Below the pieces are notes generated by a model that was given only the letters and a program-made list of their open reading frames with translations, had not been told where the DNA came from and made no database searches. The translations under genes were made by a program, and so were the position numbers. A stretch of DNA of 64,000 bases from Gayadomonas joobiniege G7 (GTDB taxonomy: Bacteria > Pseudomonadota > Gammaproteobacteria > Enterobacterales > Alteromonadaceae): assembly GCF_000300815.1 (NCBI RefSeq), contig NZ_AMRX01000002.1, forward strand, positions 46,180 through 110,179, in the 5' to 3' direction. This document shows positions 58,068-64,000 of the stretch, piece by piece; position 1 is the stretch's first letter; each line of letters begins with the position of its first letter.

Positions 58068-58532
58068 TTAATCACCATCTCTAGTTGCGCGAGTACGAGC
58101 TTCGCGAACTTTCAACGTGCGCTGTTGAAATTCAGTATCATTCAACTTCGCAATAGCGTCGTCGGCTCCGTTCTCTTCCATTTCTACAAAACCAAATCCT
58201 TTTTTCTTACCAGTATTTCTATCGCGGACTAAACGAACTGTTAATACTTTACCAAAAGCAGAAAAGACTTCTTTTACTTCGGCCTCACTGGTGCGATATG
58301 GAAGATTACCTACGTATAAAGTTTTAGCGTTTACTAAATCTGCTTCTTTTTCACTAAGGCTGTCGGTGGATTCACCGCTAGGCATAAATATACAGATTAA
58401 GCCACCAAGGATAACCCCGAGACTAAACAATATGTGACTTTCTATTTGTAAAGATAAAGCGGGGAGTGCAAAAAAACTGACTAATACAACAAGAGTCAGT
58501 ACCGTAGCTTGTTTAACAATGTGATTTGACAT
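58068..58532 (-). CDS. Membrane-anchored RNA recognition motif protein
   Basis: 154-residue protein with two N-terminal transmembrane helices (about 8-29 and 34-50) joined to one RRM domain: RNP2 is LYVGNL (about 72-77) and RNP1 is KGFGFVEM (about 111-118). An arginine-rich tail follows (RTRATRDGD). The topology places the RRM in the cytoplasm at the inner membrane. Bacterial RRM proteins are usually soluble; fusion to two helices is unusual. The start is ATG 58532 after a TTTGAGG site. RNA target unknown. Confidence 0.82.
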   Translation of the reverse strand: MSNHIVKQATVLTLVVLVSFFALPALSLQIESHILFSLGVILGGLICIFMPSGESTDSLSEKEADLVNAKTLYVGNLPYRTSEAEVKEVFSAFGKVLTVRLVRDRNTGKKKGFGFVEMEENGADDAIAKLNDTEFQQRTLKVREARTRATRDGD

Positions 58533-58698
58533 GCGTACCTCAAACAAAAATTTATACTTTTCTTTTTTATGAAGAATTTCTGACGAATGAGTAAAATACA
58601 ATAAAATGTTTAGTTATTGTACATTTAATGCAAAAACAAGCCGAAAAAAGCACTTGTAAGGTTTTAATATAGCGAATTTGGATGGTTTTTCATCCAAG

Positions 58699-58730
58699 AA
58701 AAACTTTTTTAAAAAGAATTCTAAAAAATG
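58699..58730 (+). promoter_or_regulatory. A/T-rich UP element of the rRNA operon
   Basis: Alternating A and T tracts (AAAAACTTTTTTAAAAAG...CTAAAAAA) immediately upstream of the P1 -35 box, the place where the RNA polymerase alpha subunit binds rrn promoters. Confidence 0.55.
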
Positions 58731-58731
58731 G

Positions 58732-58759
58732 TTGACGCTATGAAATATCTCTCTATAAT
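58732..58759 (+). promoter_or_regulatory. rRNA operon promoter P1
   Basis: TTGACG and TATAAT with a 16-bp spacer, followed by a GCGCCCCC discriminator, the hallmark of ppGpp/DksA-sensitive rrn P1 promoters. Confidence 0.85.
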
Positions 58760-58867
58760 GCGCCCCCACAACGCAGCGACACGGCAACAAACGCCGAGAA
58801 GCAAAGCGACGCAAGTTAAGCCCAATCGGCTCAAACTAAAAAGTTTTAAACGATTGAAAATAAAGGC

Positions 58868-58895
58868 TTGACAAGCAACTTGAGAAGCGTAAAAT
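58868..58895 (+). promoter_or_regulatory. rRNA operon promoter P2
   Basis: TTGACA and TAAAAT with a 16-bp spacer and a GCGCGCC discriminator, 136 bp downstream of P1 and 175 bp before 16S. Confidence 0.8.
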
Positions 58896-58938
58896 GCGCG
58901 CCTCACTTGAGCAGTTTAAAACAAGCGCTCAAGCAAAA

Positions 58939-58950
58939 TGTTCTTTAAAA
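58939..58950 (+). promoter_or_regulatory. boxA antitermination site, rRNA leader
   Basis: TGTTCTTTAAAA, two bases from the boxA consensus TGCTCTTTAACA; the NusB-S10 antitermination complex binds here in rrn leaders. Confidence 0.65.
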
Positions 58951-58954
58951 ATTT

Positions 58955-58983
58955 GGTAACCTTATTTATCTGTGTGGGCACTC
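58955..58983 (+). other. 5' arm of the 16S rRNA processing stem
   Basis: This segment is the near-exact reverse complement of 60618-60648 just after 16S. Together they form the double-stranded precursor stem cut by RNase III. Confidence 0.8.
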
Positions 58984-59069
58984 GCATCATTTGAATAGAC
59001 AAAAAATTATTCAGTTGATTGAGTGACTAAACAGTCAATTCAGTACGATTGAAGCAAAGATTAAAACTT

Positions 59070-60597
<1,528 letters not shown>

Positions 60598-60617
60598 ACG
60601 ATGCTATTTAAAGTGCT

Positions 60618-60648
60618 GAGTGTTCACACAGATAAATAATGGGTTACT
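60618..60648 (+). other. 3' arm of the 16S rRNA processing stem
   Basis: Pairs with 58955-58983 around the whole 16S gene with only a few mismatches. Confidence 0.8.
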
Positions 60649-60660
60649 AAATATAAAGCT

Positions 60661-60709
60661 ATTGATATCAGCGCAAAGTGAATGTTAATCATTTTGCAGT
60701 GATATCAAT
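60661..60709 (+). repeat. Long hairpin in the 16S-23S spacer
   Basis: Arms 60661-60680 and 60690-60709 pair (ATTGATATCA...TGATATCAAT, with GCAAA/TTTGC further in). They lie between the 16S processing stem and the spacer boxA, in a spacer with no tRNA gene. Confidence 0.7.
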
Positions 60710-60713
60710 CACC

Positions 60714-60725
60714 TGCTCTTTAACA
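60714..60725 (+). promoter_or_regulatory. boxA antitermination site, spacer
   Basis: TGCTCTTTAACA, an exact match to the consensus boxA, between 16S and 23S. Confidence 0.85.
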
Positions 60726-60863
60726 ATCTGGATTGTAGTAAATATCTCTAATAGAGAATTAAATTTGTTCAATTTAAAACTGAAACGAGTTTGATCAAGC
60801 AAGACCAAGTATTCAATAAACGATGGTGCTTATTGTATAACCTGATAAACATTCGGGTTGTAT

Positions 60864-63737
<2,874 letters not shown>

Positions 63738-63835
63738 ACAACGCCAAATGTTTATTGGGTTAAACTCGAAGCGAAAGCGAAAAACAGAATAAAGCGAACA
63801 AATTTAAAACTACAATCAAGATTGTGACCAGTTTA

Positions 63836-63952
63836 TGCCTGACGGCGATAGCATTGTGGAACCACCTGATCCATTTCGAACTCAGAAGTGAAACACAATA
63901 GCGGCGATGGTAGTGTGGGGTTTCCCATGTGAGAGTAGCACACCGTCAGGCT
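63836..63952 (+). rRNA. rrfA: 5S ribosomal RNA
   Basis: 117 nt. Terminal stem TGCCTGACGG/CCGTCAGGC, with the conserved CGAACTCAGAAGTGAAAC and GATGGTAGTGTGGGG segments. Last gene of the operon. Confidence 0.96.
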
Positions 63953-63962
63953 TCTCCTTCGA

Positions 63963-63991
63963 AGCCCTGAGTGAATACTCAGGGCTTTTTT
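63963..63991 (+). terminator. Intrinsic terminator of the rRNA operon
   Basis: AGCCCTGAGT-gaat-ACTCAGGGCT perfect 10-bp stem followed by a run of T. Confidence 0.92.
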
Positions 63992-64000
63992 TATACCTGC

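Overview
The window is a chromosomal core segment of a gammaproteobacterium, most likely an Alteromonadales member near Alteromonadaceae; the genus cannot be fixed by eye. The evidence is the E. coli/Shewanella-like gene order (yrbG | mlaFEDCB-ibaG-murA, degQ/degS, zapG | zapE, rplM-rpsI, petABC-sspAB, metT-leuW-glnU-glnW), gammaproteobacterial rRNAs, and markers such as PanP, FabR, SthA, Rsd and SspB. Coding density is high. I see no prophage, insertion sequence, integron or CRISPR array.

Layout. 1-1.2 kb: partial kdsC and yrbG on the minus strand. 1.4-6.0 kb: the Mla phospholipid-transport operon, ibaG and murA. 6.0-9.1 kb: periplasmic proteases degS and degQ, then zapG, all minus. 9.1-15.3 kb: zapE, rplM-rpsI, petABC (cytochrome bc1) and sspAB. 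15.3-22.8 kb: a DUF2750 gene, tusA, a lone glycosyltransferase, and minus-strand panC-folK-pcnB-gluQRS-dksA and yceI/cytochrome b561. 23-26 kb: galU and a partner-switching module (receiver/PP2C-phosphatase/ATPase protein plus STAS protein). 26-29 kb: rplY-pth-ychF and four tRNA genes. 29-33.8 kb: a TSUP exporter, a UbiF-like hydroxylase, comM and a YeiR-type metal GTPase. 33.9-38.3 kb: an envelope operon (RND/MMPL pump, LolA-like periplasmic protein, outer-membrane protein). 38.2-48.2 kb: SOS gene yebG, panP, rnr-rlmB, a CLCA_X metallopeptidase-like gene, a TIGR02444 gene, yheS, yheV, slyX and a WD40-like lipoprotein. 48.3-58.5 kb: fkpA, rsd, nudC, hemE, sthA, a fatty-acid desaturase divergent from fabR, trmA, a DUF5610 gene and a membrane-anchored RRM protein. 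58.7-64 kb: a complete 16S-23S-5S rRNA operon with two promoters, two boxA sites, processing stems and a terminator.

Themes. Much of the window concerns the envelope (Mla, MurA, DegS/DegQ, FkpA, the RND/LolA-like operon) and growth-rate control (rrn, dksA, rsd, ribosomal proteins, tRNAs). PanC and PanP together suggest pantothenate synthesis using PanP-derived beta-alanine.

The most interesting sequence-level signals are: pcnB apparently beginning at an AUU codon, as in E. coli; an 18-bp near-palindrome matching a FabR operator between the desaturase and fabR; a LexA box directly upstream of yebG; the RND/LolA-like/outer-membrane operon; the membrane-tethered RRM protein; and an rRNA spacer that has no tRNA but carries an extra long hairpin.
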